Below are positions 1-9,345 of a stretch of 64,000 nt of DNA, one piece after another. The position numbers were made by a program, and so were the translations under genes. A model generated the notes under the pieces. It was not told where the DNA came from. It ran no database searches and was given only the letters and a program-made list of their open reading frames with translations. The stretch is from Bombyx mori (taxonomy: Eukaryota > Arthropoda > Insecta > Lepidoptera > Bombycidae): positions 10,292,753 to 10,356,752 of the forward strand of contig NC_085135.1 of assembly GCF_030269925.1 (NCBI RefSeq). The letters are read 5' to 3'. Each line of letters opens with the position of its first letter. The first letter of the stretch is position 1.

Positions 1-1
1 T

Positions 2-880
2 ACGCTCCAGGAGGAGCGCGAACTCCGTGCCGTTATACGTGGCATCCCTAAAGAGTTGGATGCCGAGCTCGTTAAGGCCGACCTTCTCGAACAAGGCCTA
101 CCGGTTAACTCCGTACACCGCATGCATACAGGTCGCGGAAGGGAGCCATATAATATGGTTCTCGTCGCCCTCCAGCCTACCCCCGAGGGTAAGCAAATAT
201 TCAACATCCGAACGGTCTGTAGCCTTTCCGGAATCGCAGTCGAAACCCCACACAAGAAAGGCACACCTAGCCAGTGCCATAACTGCCAATTATACGGGCA
301 TTCTTCCCGTAACTGTCACGCGTGCCCCCGATGCGTCAAGTGCTTAGGCGATCACGCCACGGCCCTATGCACTCGCGATCAAAAATCCGCGACGGACCCG
401 CCTAGCTGCGTCCTGTGTCGAACACAGGGTCACCCCGCAAATTACCGCGGATGCCCCCGAGCCCCTAAAATAAATCGACGCGTCGCCCGCCAAAACCGCC
501 TCCGACCTTCCGGCCCAGACATCAAAGCCTCGGCACCCTCTGTGTCGCAGGCTAAGCCAGCGTTCGTTCCGGCGCCGGTGCCCAGTGTCTCGGCCTGGGC
601 GAAACCGCTGCCGTACACGAACACGGCTACAACTCCCTCCTCCGCGATTCGTCCCGCCCCCGCGACTCGTCCCTCTCCCGCGACTTGCCCTCCGACCGCG
701 TCCGACAATCTCGCTTTAGCGATCGACTTCTTTCAGTCGATCAACTTTGAGCGCGTTAACGCTTTGGGCGACGCCATTCGCGCTGCCTCTACTGCACAAC
801 ACTTTATCGCCGTTGTGCAAGAATACGCCGACGTATACGCGTCATTAAATACGTACGTCCTCCCCTCACTCCGCCGGTAA
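2..880 (+). CDS. Jockey ORF1 (gag-like RNA-binding protein), 5' partial
   Basis: The reading frame is open from base 2 and aligns with residues from about 256 onward of the complete ORF1 at 35642-37303, so the N-terminal quarter lies outside the window. It has three Cys/His zinc knuckles in a row (CHNCQLYGHSSRNC, CPRCVKCLGDHATALC, CVLCRTQGHPANYRGC). A proline/alanine-rich linker and a short conserved C-terminal segment follow. ORF1 proteins of this clade coat the element RNA. The stop TAA is followed by one sense codon and then the ORF2 ATG in the same frame. Confidence 0.88.
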   Translation, partial: TLQEERELRAVIRGIPKELDAELVKADLLEQGLPVNSVHRMHTGRGREPYNMVLVALQPTPEGKQIFNIRTVCSLSGIAVETPHKKGTPSQCHNCQLYGHSSRNCHACPRCVKCLGDHATALCTRDQKSATDPPSCVLCRTQGHPANYRGCPRAPKINRRVARQNRLRPSGPDIKASAPSVSQAKPAFVPAPVPSVSAWAKPLPYTNTATTPSSAIRPAPATRPSPATCPPTASDNLALAIDFFQSINFERVNALGDAIRAASTAQHFIAVVQEYADVYASLNTYVLPSLRR

Positions 881-883
881 TCA

Positions 884-3759
884 ATGGCGTATATAAGTAG
901 AGTAAAGCCCCTATCCGTAACGATAGGATTTTTTAACGCTTACGGTCTCGCGAATCAACGTGATCAGGTTTCTGACTTTTTGCGTGACCATCAAATTGAT
1001 ATATTTTTAGTGCAGGAGACCCTACTTAAGCCCGCGCGCCGTGACCCTAAAATCGCGAACTATAACATGGTCAGGAACGACAGGCTCTCTGCTCGTGGTG
1101 GTGGTACCGTCATTTACTATAGAAGAGCCCTGCATTGCGTTCCGCTCGATCCTCCCGCGCTCGCTAATATCGAAGCATCAGTGTGCCGAATCTCACTGAC
1201 GGGACACGCGCCGATCGTTATCGCGTCCGTTTATCTTCCACCGGATAAGATCGTTCTAAGCAGTGATATCGAGGCGCTGCTCGGCATGGGGAGCTCTGTC
1301 ATTCTGGCGGGCGACCTAAATTGTAAACACATCAGGTGGAACTCACACACTACAACCCCGAATGGCAGGCGGCTTGACGCGTTAGTCGATGATCTCGCCT
1401 TCGATATCGTCGCTCCGCTAACCCCGACTCACTACCCGCTAAATATCGCGCATCGCCCGGATATACTCGACATAGCGTTATTAAAAAACGTAACTCTGCG
1501 CTTACACTCGATCGAAGTAGTTTCAGAGTTAGATTCAGACCACCGTCCCGTCGTTATGAAGCTCGGTCGCGCTCCCGATTCCGTTCCCGTCACGATGACT
1601 GTGGTGGATTGGCACACGCTGGGCATCAGCCTGGCTGAATCTGATCCACCGTCGCTCCCGTTTAGCCCGGACTCTACCCCGTCTCCTCAGGATACCGCTG
1701 AAGCCATAGACATCTTAACGTCACACATCACCTCGACATTAGATAGGTCATCGAAACAAGTTGTAGCGGAGGACTTCCTTCACCGCTTCAAATTGTCCGA
1801 CGATATTAGGGAACTCCTTAGAGCTAAGAACGCCTCGATACGCGCCTACGACAGGTATCCTACCGCGGAAAATCGAATTCGAATGCGTGCCCTACAACGC
1901 GACGTAAAGTCTCGCATCGCCGAAGTCCGAGATGCCAGATGGTCTGATTTCTTAGAAGGACTCGCGCCCTCTCAAAGGTCTTACTACCGCTTAGCTCGTA
2001 CTCTCAAATCGGATACGGTAGTAACTATGCCCCCCCTCGTAGGCCCCTCAGGCCGACTCGCGGCGTTCGATGATGATGAAAAAGCAGAGCTGCTGGCCGA
2101 TACATTGCAAACCCAGTGCACGCCCAGCACTCAATCCGTGGACCCTGTTCATGTAGAATTTGTAGACAGTGAGGTAGAACGCAGAGTCTCCTTGCCACCC
2201 TCGGACGCGTTACCACCCGTCACCCCGATGGAAGTTAAAGACTTGATCAAAGACCTACGTCCTCGCAAGGCTCCCGGTTCCGACGGTATATCCAACAGCG
2301 TTATTAAACTTCTACCCGTCCAACTCATCGTGATGTTGGCATCTATTTTCAATGCCGCTATGGCGAACTGTATCTTTCCCGCGGTGTGGAAAGAAGCGGA
2401 CGTTATCGGCATACATAAACCCGGTAAACCAAAAAATCATCCGACGAGCTACCGCCCGATTAGCCTCCTCATGTCTCTAGGCAAACTGTATGAGCGTCTG
2501 CTCTACAAACGCCTCAGAGACTTCGTCTCATCCAAGGGCATTCTCATCGATGAACAATTCGGATTCCGTACAAATCACTCATGCGTTCAACAGGTGCACC
2601 GCCTCACGGAGCACATTCTTGTGGGGCTTAATCGACCAAAACCGTTATACACGGGAGCTCTCTTCTTCGACGTCGCAAAAGCGTTCGACAAAGTCTGGCA
2701 CAACGGTTTGATTTTCAAACTATTCAACATGGGTGTGCCGGATAGTCTCGTGCTCATCATACGGGACTTCTTGTCGAACCGCTCTTTTCGATATCGAGTC
2801 GAGGGAACCCGCTCCTCCCCACGACCTCTCACAGCTGGAGTCCCGGAAGGCTCTGTCCTCTCACCCCTCCTATTTAGCTTATTCGTTAACGATATTCCCC
2901 GGTCGCCGCCGACCCATTTAGCTTTATTCGCCGACGACACGACTGTTTACTATTCCAGTAGAAACAAGTCCCTAATCGCGAAGAAGCTTCAGAGCGCAGC
3001 CCTAGCCCTAGGACAGTGGTTCCGAAAATGGCGCATAGACATCAACCCAGCGAAAAGTACTGCGGTGCTATTTCAGAGGGGAAGCTCCACACGGATTTCC
3101 TCCCGTATTAGGAGGAGGAATCTCACACCCCCGATTACCTCTTTAGTCAATCCATACCCTGGGCCAGGAAGGTCAAGTACCTGGGCGTTACCCTGGATGC
3201 ATCGATGACATTCCGCCCGCATATAAAATCAGTCCGTGACCGTGCCGCGTTTATTCTCGGTAGACTCTACGCAATGATCTGTAAGCGGAGTAAAATGTCC
3301 CTTCGGAACAAGGTGACACTTTACAAAACTTGCATAAGGCCCGTCATGACTTACGCGAGTGTGGTGTTCGCTCACGCGGCCCGCACACACATAGACACCC
3401 TTCAATCTCTACAATCCCGCTTTTGCAGGTTAGCCGTCGGAGCTCCGTGGTTCGTGAGGAACGTTGACCTACACGACGACCTGGGCCTCGAATCTATACA
3501 GAAATACATGAAGTCAGCGTCGGAACGGTACTTCGATAAGGCTATGCGTCATGATAATCGCTTTATCGTAGCCGCCGCTGACTACTCCCCGAATCCTGAT
3601 CATGCAGGAGCCAGTCACCGTCGACGCCCTAGACACGTCCTTACGGATCCCTCAGATCCAATAACCTTTGCACTAGACGCCTTCAGCTCTAGGAGCAGGC
3701 TTAGGGACCTCGGTAACCGTACTCGTCGAACTCGACAAAGAGTTCGCCGTGCAACCTAA
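884..3759 (+). pseudogene. Jockey ORF2 (endonuclease and reverse transcriptase), one frameshift
   Basis: The protein nicks target DNA and primes cDNA synthesis on the nick. The apurinic-type endonuclease is at the N-terminus (QETLLKP near residue 43, GDLNCKHIRW near 142, SDHRPV near 218). The reverse transcriptase follows (YRPISLL near 523, AKAFDKVW near 598, catalytic FADDT near 682). A one-base deletion near 3137, relative to the copy at 44046-46571, shifts the frame; the C-terminal part continues at 3205-3759. The RT motif normally read GVPQGS is GVPEGS here. The start at 884 is the ATG three bases after the ORF1 stop, as in the copy at 37307. The single lesion suggests a fairly young copy. 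Confidence 0.9.
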
Positions 3760-3773
3760 CCCATGAATCAGCT

Positions 3774-3803
3774 CGCTGAGTTTCTCGCCGGATCTTCTCA
3801 GCG
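3774..3803 (+). other. Conserved 3'-UTR hairpin of the Jockey family
   Basis: Stem arms CGCTGAG and CTCAGCG enclose a 16-base loop that is identical in all four copies in the window (here, 41044-41077, 52457-52486, 55013-55046). The stem changes with compensation in the copy at 55013. A role as the reverse transcriptase recognition structure is inference. Confidence 0.6.
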
Positions 3804-4003
3804 GGTCGCGATTCCGATCCGGTAGTAGATTCATTCGCGAAGCAGCTACTGTTGAGTTGTTAGGTCTCCTTTGGAGGCGCTCGGGTAGCTGTTAGCAAAT
3901 CCCACCCCTCCTGGCTAAGCCTTTGCTCGCCCACCTGTCCTGGTGAAACTGGAAAGGCCTCCGGGCCACCAGTAATCCTTCAATCATAAAAAAAAAAAAA
4001 AAA

Positions 4004-4960
4004 CTACAGTGATTGGCATAATGACCTGCACTGAAACAGTTAAAACAAATCTTAAAACTGGGTAATAATAATAAACGTTCATTAGTGCTTAATGCTAGAA
4101 ATTGAGGACAAACATTTAACCGGTGTTCACCGTTACACTTAGGTCAAAGCTTGCCTAGTCCGGGAACATTGTTGTTCCTCTGACCGATATGGTCAGACAT
4201 GGACACTAAAGTTTTAATTTTAGAATTAGATTTAGGAGCTGTATTCATATTATTATGAACTGTAGATGAAGACATTTCAAGAGTCTCATTTAAATCAGCC
4301 CTAATTTTAATAAAATTGAGAAATTGGTCAAAAGTTATTTGAGATCCTTTGTCTAACTGACCTTTATGTTCTTCCCATTCACGATAAGTCTTAGAATCTA
4401 ACTTATGAGTCATAATGTGGATGAGTAGAGTATCCCAATGTTTAGTTGGTTCTCCAAGGGAATCTAAAGCACGTAAGTTTTTATTCATTTGGTCTATGAG
4501 GCGCTTTAAACTAAATGATGATTCCCTACCTATTGGTTGAATATTAAATAAAGCAGATACATGATTTTGAATCAATAATCTCTTATTGTTAAACCGATCA
4601 CAGAGAATGTTCCATGCAACTTTATAATTAGCCGCTGAAAACTCAATGGATTGTATGACTAATGCAGCGGTACCCTCCAATGAAGATCTGAGATAGTGAA
4701 ACTTATTTATACTATCAATTTCTTCATTTGAATGAATAAGACTAGTGAATGTATCGTGAAATTCTAACCAGTTATTATAGGAGCCACTAAACCTTGGTAA
4801 CTGAATTGTAGGTAATTTAACAAACTTATGTGTTGAAGAGTTAGAACAAACATCATCATCATCAGACCCTTCTGACTTTTTAGCAATAGATAGGATACTC
4901 TGAGCTTTACCGAGACATTTGTAATAAATAGATTCAAATTCTAACTTTTCTTGCAGCTTA
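4004..4960 (-). pseudogene. Outer BEL/Pao element, gag (C-terminal two thirds)
   Basis: Read on the minus strand, this is the capsid region of a BEL/Pao gag (LPTIQLPRFSGSYNNWLEF and ILCDRFNNKRLL are typical of that family). It is followed by zinc-binding segments (PKCNGEHRLNVC, CFNCFSAGHYANHC) at 4004-4143. An in-frame TGA at 4144-4146 stands where a cysteine codon would fit. The N-terminal part of the same gag lies 14.7 kb away at 19671-19882, because a second BEL/Pao element is inserted between them. The left end stops at the Jockey poly(A). The rest of this element must lie left of the window. Confidence 0.85.
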
Positions 4961-4965
4961 CTTTC
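4961..4965. repeat. Target-site duplication CTTTC (left)
   Basis: CTTTC lies immediately left of the LTR at 4966 and again at 19671-19675, right of the partner LTR. With one copy kept, the outer gag frame runs continuously across the site. Confidence 0.9.
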
Positions 4966-5331
4966 TGTTCGATTCGAACCCAGCGACCTCGTGGCAGCCT
5001 AGGGCTACGGAAACCAGCACGAGGTGCGCGTCGAACATGTGCCGCGATTCGCGGCGCCGTATGTACTATTTTAACAAAATATCATGCAATCACTCACCGG
5101 AACCGATGCCTTCGTCTTCTCACGCCGTATCACTTAGGGAGAAGGGTATAGGGCAGGAATGAATAAGGATTAGCGATGATACACAACTTTAGCGTAGACC
5201 GTCAATATACAGGTACCGTCCCGTTCGAGAAGCAAGACAAAGTGACAGATGTCAAATCGCGACGGCACCGTCAAATCGCGACCCGTGTTGCCGTGGTAAG
5301 AATTCAAAAACTAACGGATTGGTTTCGAACA
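4966..5331 (-). repeat. BEL/Pao 3' LTR
   Basis: This is the 366-bp long terminal repeat downstream of pol on the minus strand. It begins TG and ends CA. The only difference I found from 19305-19670 is one base in the segment around 5160 (aatgaataa here against aatggataa). Confidence 0.92.
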
Positions 5332-5363
5332 GTCACCCGCCCGGACAGGTCCCCTACCTGTCC

Positions 5364-5485
5364 CTAATCAACTGGCAGCCGGGACAACGTTGTGACCGCT
5401 CGTTTGAGAACCGAGTCCCCGACCAGAACCTCTGCAGACCGAGGGGTCCCATCCTTACCGGGAAACAGATTAACAATGCGCCCCC
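5364..5485 (-). pseudogene. BEL/Pao pol, C-terminal end separated by R1 insertion
   Basis: After the R1 poly(A) and the 14-bp duplication, the minus-strand pol frame resumes for about 36 codons (segments such as NLFPGKDGTPRS and LPVD) and ends at TAG 5364-5366. The joining frame is exact if one copy of the duplication is removed. This shows the R1 element inserted inside the integrase C-terminal tail. The 32 bases between the stop and the LTR include a purine-rich stretch that could be the second-strand primer. Confidence 0.8.
5472..5485. repeat. 14-bp target-site duplication of the R1-clade element (3' side)
   Basis: AACAATGCGCCCCC here equals 12584-12597. Fourteen bases is the duplication length known for R1. 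Confidence 0.9.
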
Positions 5486-5768
5486 TTTTTTTTTTTTTTT
5501 TTTTTTTCTCGGGCCGGGGGCCGAACCTCCTACGAGGTCCCCGCGCCTAGGGGGCGCGCGGGGTATGTGAGACTCAACGATCTGCAGGTGTTGAGAGCAG
5601 ATCGCGGGCCCAAGGATTTTAGGGCCCACCCACTAAACGACTCCCCTGCACTCTTACACCCGACGTCCGATCTCCGTCCGGGGTCAGAACCCGTTCAGAG
5701 TAGGGGGGTTCCCGCGGTCAACACTACAACCAGACACGCGGCGCCACCCCGAGGACGCCCGACCGACG

Positions 5769-5794
5769 GGTCGTCGAGGCGATAGTCGACGACC
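5769..5794 (-). other. 3'-UTR hairpin of the R1-clade family (copy A)
   Basis: Nine-base arms GGTCGTCGA and TCGACGACC enclose an eight-base loop starting GGCGA. The same site in copies B and C forms a stem of different sequence (40470-40495, 60507-60532), so pairing is kept while sequence drifts. Confidence 0.6.
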
Positions 5795-6106
5795 AACGAC
5801 GTCAGTCTCCGCGGTACGGCGGCCCTACCAGGCCGCCCGGGCGGTGCCGCTGGTGTTCCGGGATACCCCGCTGGGCCAGAACCAGCCTGCCGGGTCGGAA
5901 CGCGATACACCGCCGACCGGGTTGCTCTTCAACAGTATGTTCGGCGACGACAGCGACGACGAAAATGCGGACCGCATCGCAGTCCGCAGCCGCCGATGCG
6001 CCGTCCCGTCCTCCTGGTGCCAGCGCGCTAGAGTGACGGTAGCGTGCGGCGCAGCCTCAACCCCCTTAGGTCGCCCCGTGACCATCACCGGGAGGAGACT
6101 GCCTCC

Positions 6107-9100
6107 TCATAGGGGCTGGAGCTGGACAAACGCCCTCCTCCGACCCCCGGCCCGACGGCGGCGGCACGGCGCCGAGAGGGAAGAAGAGCTCTCCCTCTCC
6201 CGTTCCGCCGCCTCCTTCTGCGAGATGGTGGACTCGCAGAAGTCGAGCATCGCCTGCCAGGACTCGTCGCTGCCGAGCATCGTAGCCACGACGGTTGGAA
6301 GCGACAAGTCCGGTCCTATTTTTGCAACGAGGACGCGGCGCTGCTCCGCGAAAGCGGGGCAGTACGCGAGCGTGTGCTCCGCCGTGTCCTCGTTGCAGCC
6401 ACTGCAGTGGTGGCACTTCGGCGTCGGCTCCCTCCGGGCGACGAGGTGCAGGTAGCGACCGAAACAGCCGTGTCCCGTGAGCACCTGCGTCGCTCGGAAG
6501 GTGAGACGTCCTCGGTCGCGATTCACCCAGTCCGAGAGGACCGGGCGGATCGCCTCGACGGTCCGTCGCCCATAGGCGGGGTCCGCCAGGCGGCGAGACC
6601 ACGCCTCGAGCACGGCACGCCGAGATTGAAGCTTCCGCGCTCGAACTTCCACCGCGCCAGGACGCGGCTCCCCCCTGGAGCGGAGATCGCATCGCCACGC
6701 GTAATCCGCAGCGAGCGCCTCCGCTTCCAGGTCCCAGGGAGGCGTCCCAGCTAGCACGCACGCCGCCTCGAACGAGACGGTGCGGTATCCACGAACCGCC
6801 CTGACCGCAATCGCGCGCTGCGGACGTCGCAACGCCGCAACGTTGTCGCGGGTCAGGGCGTGGCACCACACGGGAGCCCCGTACAGTGCCATCGACCGCA
6901 CCACCCCCGTGTAGAGGCGGCGCACCACCACGTCAGGCCCCCCGACGTTCGGCAACAGCCGACTCAGCGAGCCGGCGGCCGCCATCAATCGGGGACCTAA
7001 TCTCTCAAAGTGAGTGCGGAAGCTCCAACGACCGTCCAGTACGAGACCGAGGTACCGTAATCCGGTCGCCTCGATCTCGACGCGAACGCCTCCGATCACA
7101 AGGTGGGCCCCCTGAGGCGGCGCTCTACGGGCCCCGTGAAACAACAGGGCCTGGGATTTATCGAGCGCCACCTCCAGACCCAGCCTTCGGATCCTGCCGA
7201 TGACGAAGGCCACCCCCGCGCAGGAAAGACGGGCAGACTCTCGCAAGTCCCTCCCCCGGGCCACGACCAAAGTGTCGTCCGCGTAACAAACTACGCTCAG
7301 ACCCGGAAGAGGAGCACTTAGGGCGCTACGCAGGACCCAGTCGTAGCCGATGTTCCACAAGAGAGGGCCAAGGACCGACCCCTGTGGAACACCGCGTTGG
7401 ACGGGGAAGCGGAGCACCGCCCCACCGTGCCCGGTGCACACGACCGACCTGTCCTCGAGGTAGGACCCGATCAGCCGACGGAGATACGCAGGGGCGCCGT
7501 GATACTCCAGCGCCCCTGCGATCACCGACCAGGGCAAGGTGTTGAACGCGTTGGCGATGTCAAGGGACACCGCCAGTGCAACCCCGCCCCGGCCGACAGC
7601 CTCATCAGAGAGGGCACGCACGCGCATCACCGCGTCGATGGTCGAGCGGCCCTCCCTGAATCCGAACTGCTCCGCTGACAGATCGGGACCCACCCCCGTC
7701 AGATGCTGGACGATGCGGGCGGCCACCACCCGCTCGAGCAATTTTCCCGCCTCGTCCAGCAGCACGATGGGACGATATCCCGCAGGTGAGTCCGCGGGGC
7801 GTCCCTCCTTCCTTAGCAGAACAAGTCTGCCCGTCTTCCACTGCTTCGGAAACCGTCCCGACTCGAGGCAGGCTTCATAGAGCCGCACGAGTCGGTCCCC
7901 AAGGGCACCGAAGGCCAAATCCCAGACCCGGCCGTGAACACCGTCAGGGCCGGGGGCCGCGTCCTTCCTCCGCATCCTCGACACGGCCGCACGAATCTCC
8001 TCCTCCGAGATGCTCGGAGGGACCACCTCAGCAGGGGCATCACCGCTCACGCTACTGCGTGGTGGCGCGCCCATGGAAGGGGGCTCGAAGCCCCTCTCCA
8101 TCCGCGGGAACAGCCCGGAGACAATTTCCCGCAGCTGCTGAGGCTGGAGACGTTCCGTCACCGGGAGCGCCCACGGCCGCAATTTCTTGCGGACCGTTTG
8201 GTACAGGCGCCCCCAAGGATCTTGGTCAAGCGTCTCCAGGAGCGTCTTCATGCTCTGAGACTTGGCCTCGCCGATGGCCCGCCGCAGTGCCTCCTGCTTC
8301 TGACGGCAGTCGGCATGCAGGCGGGTCGCCACCTCCGCGAAGTCCGCATTGCGAAGGCGGCGACGGCGGTGGCGGGCGCTTCGGCGGCGCGCCCGCACGC
8401 ACTCCTCTCGGAGGAGCGCGATCTCGGGCGTCCACCAATACGCACCGCCACGCGGAGCGCGACCGCTGACCCGGGGCATCGCAGCATCGCAGACGCGACG
8501 CATCGTACCCCGGAACCATTCGGCCTCCAACTCCACGTCCACTAGACGCGCGGGCATCGGCGCCCACGCGGCCACTGTGGCCGCCTCCACCGCAAGCACC
8601 TTGTTCAGGCGCTTCAGTGCCCATCGCGGGAATGATCGGAGAGCACTACGCGGGAGCTCCTCCTCACCGCGGGCGTCTTCGTCCGGCGCGTTCAACAAGG
8701 TGGAAACGGAGAGCTCAAATCGGACGAACCGATGGTCCGAGAGCGTCTCCGCCCCCTCGAGAACACGCCAGCCACGGACACGGCGTGCGGCGGACGGAGA
8801 CGCGAACGACACGTCCACGTGTGATTCCCCGTTCCACCGCACGCAGGTCGCGACCGAACCTCTGTTCAGAAGACAGAGGCCGGTCGCGAAAGCCCACTCC
8901 GACAGGAACTCGCCGCGCGAGTCCGTGCGGGGAGAACCCCACGCCGTACATTTAGCGTTGAGGTCCCCCGCCAGTATCACCGGGCGAGACTCGAAGCGAT
9001 GAACCAACGCCTCGAGCCCGCCCAGGAACCGCTCGAACTCAGCGAGACTCCTGTTCGGAGAGAAGTACACCCCGATCACGACGGTTTCGTTGACCCTAAC

Positions 9101-9345
9101 GACGACGTACACGGATCCCCTGGCCACCTTCCAAGGGGGGGTAACGCCGCAGACTGTCGCATCACGATCGCCACGGAGCCATCAACATCTCCGGCCCAGG
9201 AATCCTCCCGGTCGGGAGGTACGAAGTATGGCTCCGCAACGATCGCGATGTCGATGAACCACTCCGCCATGGTGTGGACGAGGAGATCCTGCGCCCTGGC
9301 GGAGTGGTTCACGTTCGCTTGAAGGAAGCGATGGACGTGATCCAT
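6107..9345 (-). pseudogene. R1-clade ORF2 (endonuclease, reverse transcriptase, C-terminal zinc motif), one frameshift
   Basis: The ATG at 9345 shares its A with the ORF1 stop (TAATG), the arrangement known from R1, TRAS and SART elements. The endonuclease is at the N-terminus (LQANVNHSARAQDLL, GDLNAK near residue 128, SDHRFVRFEL near 203). The reverse transcriptase follows (YRPIVLLDEAGK near 525, SLDIANAFN near 595, GVPQGSVLGP, YADDT near 685). A CCHC motif (CHHC then H and C in DTAEHTLAYC) lies near 977. The frame slips at a run of seven G (9135-9141); one extra base would restore it. This could be a real mutation or a homopolymer sequencing error. Length would be about 1080 residues, normal for the clade. 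Confidence 0.9.

Larger units (their letters stand above)
1..4003 (+). mobile_element. Jockey-type non-LTR retrotransposon, copy 1 (5' end outside window)
   Basis: This copy carries ORF1, ORF2, a 3' UTR of about 230 bases and a poly(A) tail (3988-4003). It is closely similar along its length to the copies at 35326-41270 and 44046-52691, and more distantly to the one at 54054-55221. It ends against the decayed BEL/Pao gag at 4004, so it inserted into that gag. The target duplication cannot be read because the 5' end is outside the window. The Jockey assignment rests on the order of endonuclease, reverse transcriptase and poly(A), the ORF1 zinc knuckles and my recollection of this 3' UTR from moth sequences. 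Confidence 0.9.

Noticed and set aside
4966..4981. TGTTCGATTCGAACCC resembles the T-arm of a tRNA, suggesting a tRNA gene
   Set aside because: No matching acceptor, D or anticodon arms nearby; the bases are the start of a 366-bp LTR repeated at 19305.
5319..5629. Frames containing long Phe or Lys runs beside the poly(T) tract
   Set aside because: They are translations of a poly(A) tail and flanking UTR; only the BEL pol end at 5364-5485 is real coding sequence.
7786..8545. Long plus-strand frames in the 6-9 kb region as genes
   Set aside because: They are GC-rich antisense shadows of the R1-clade ORF2, which has clear family motifs on the minus strand.
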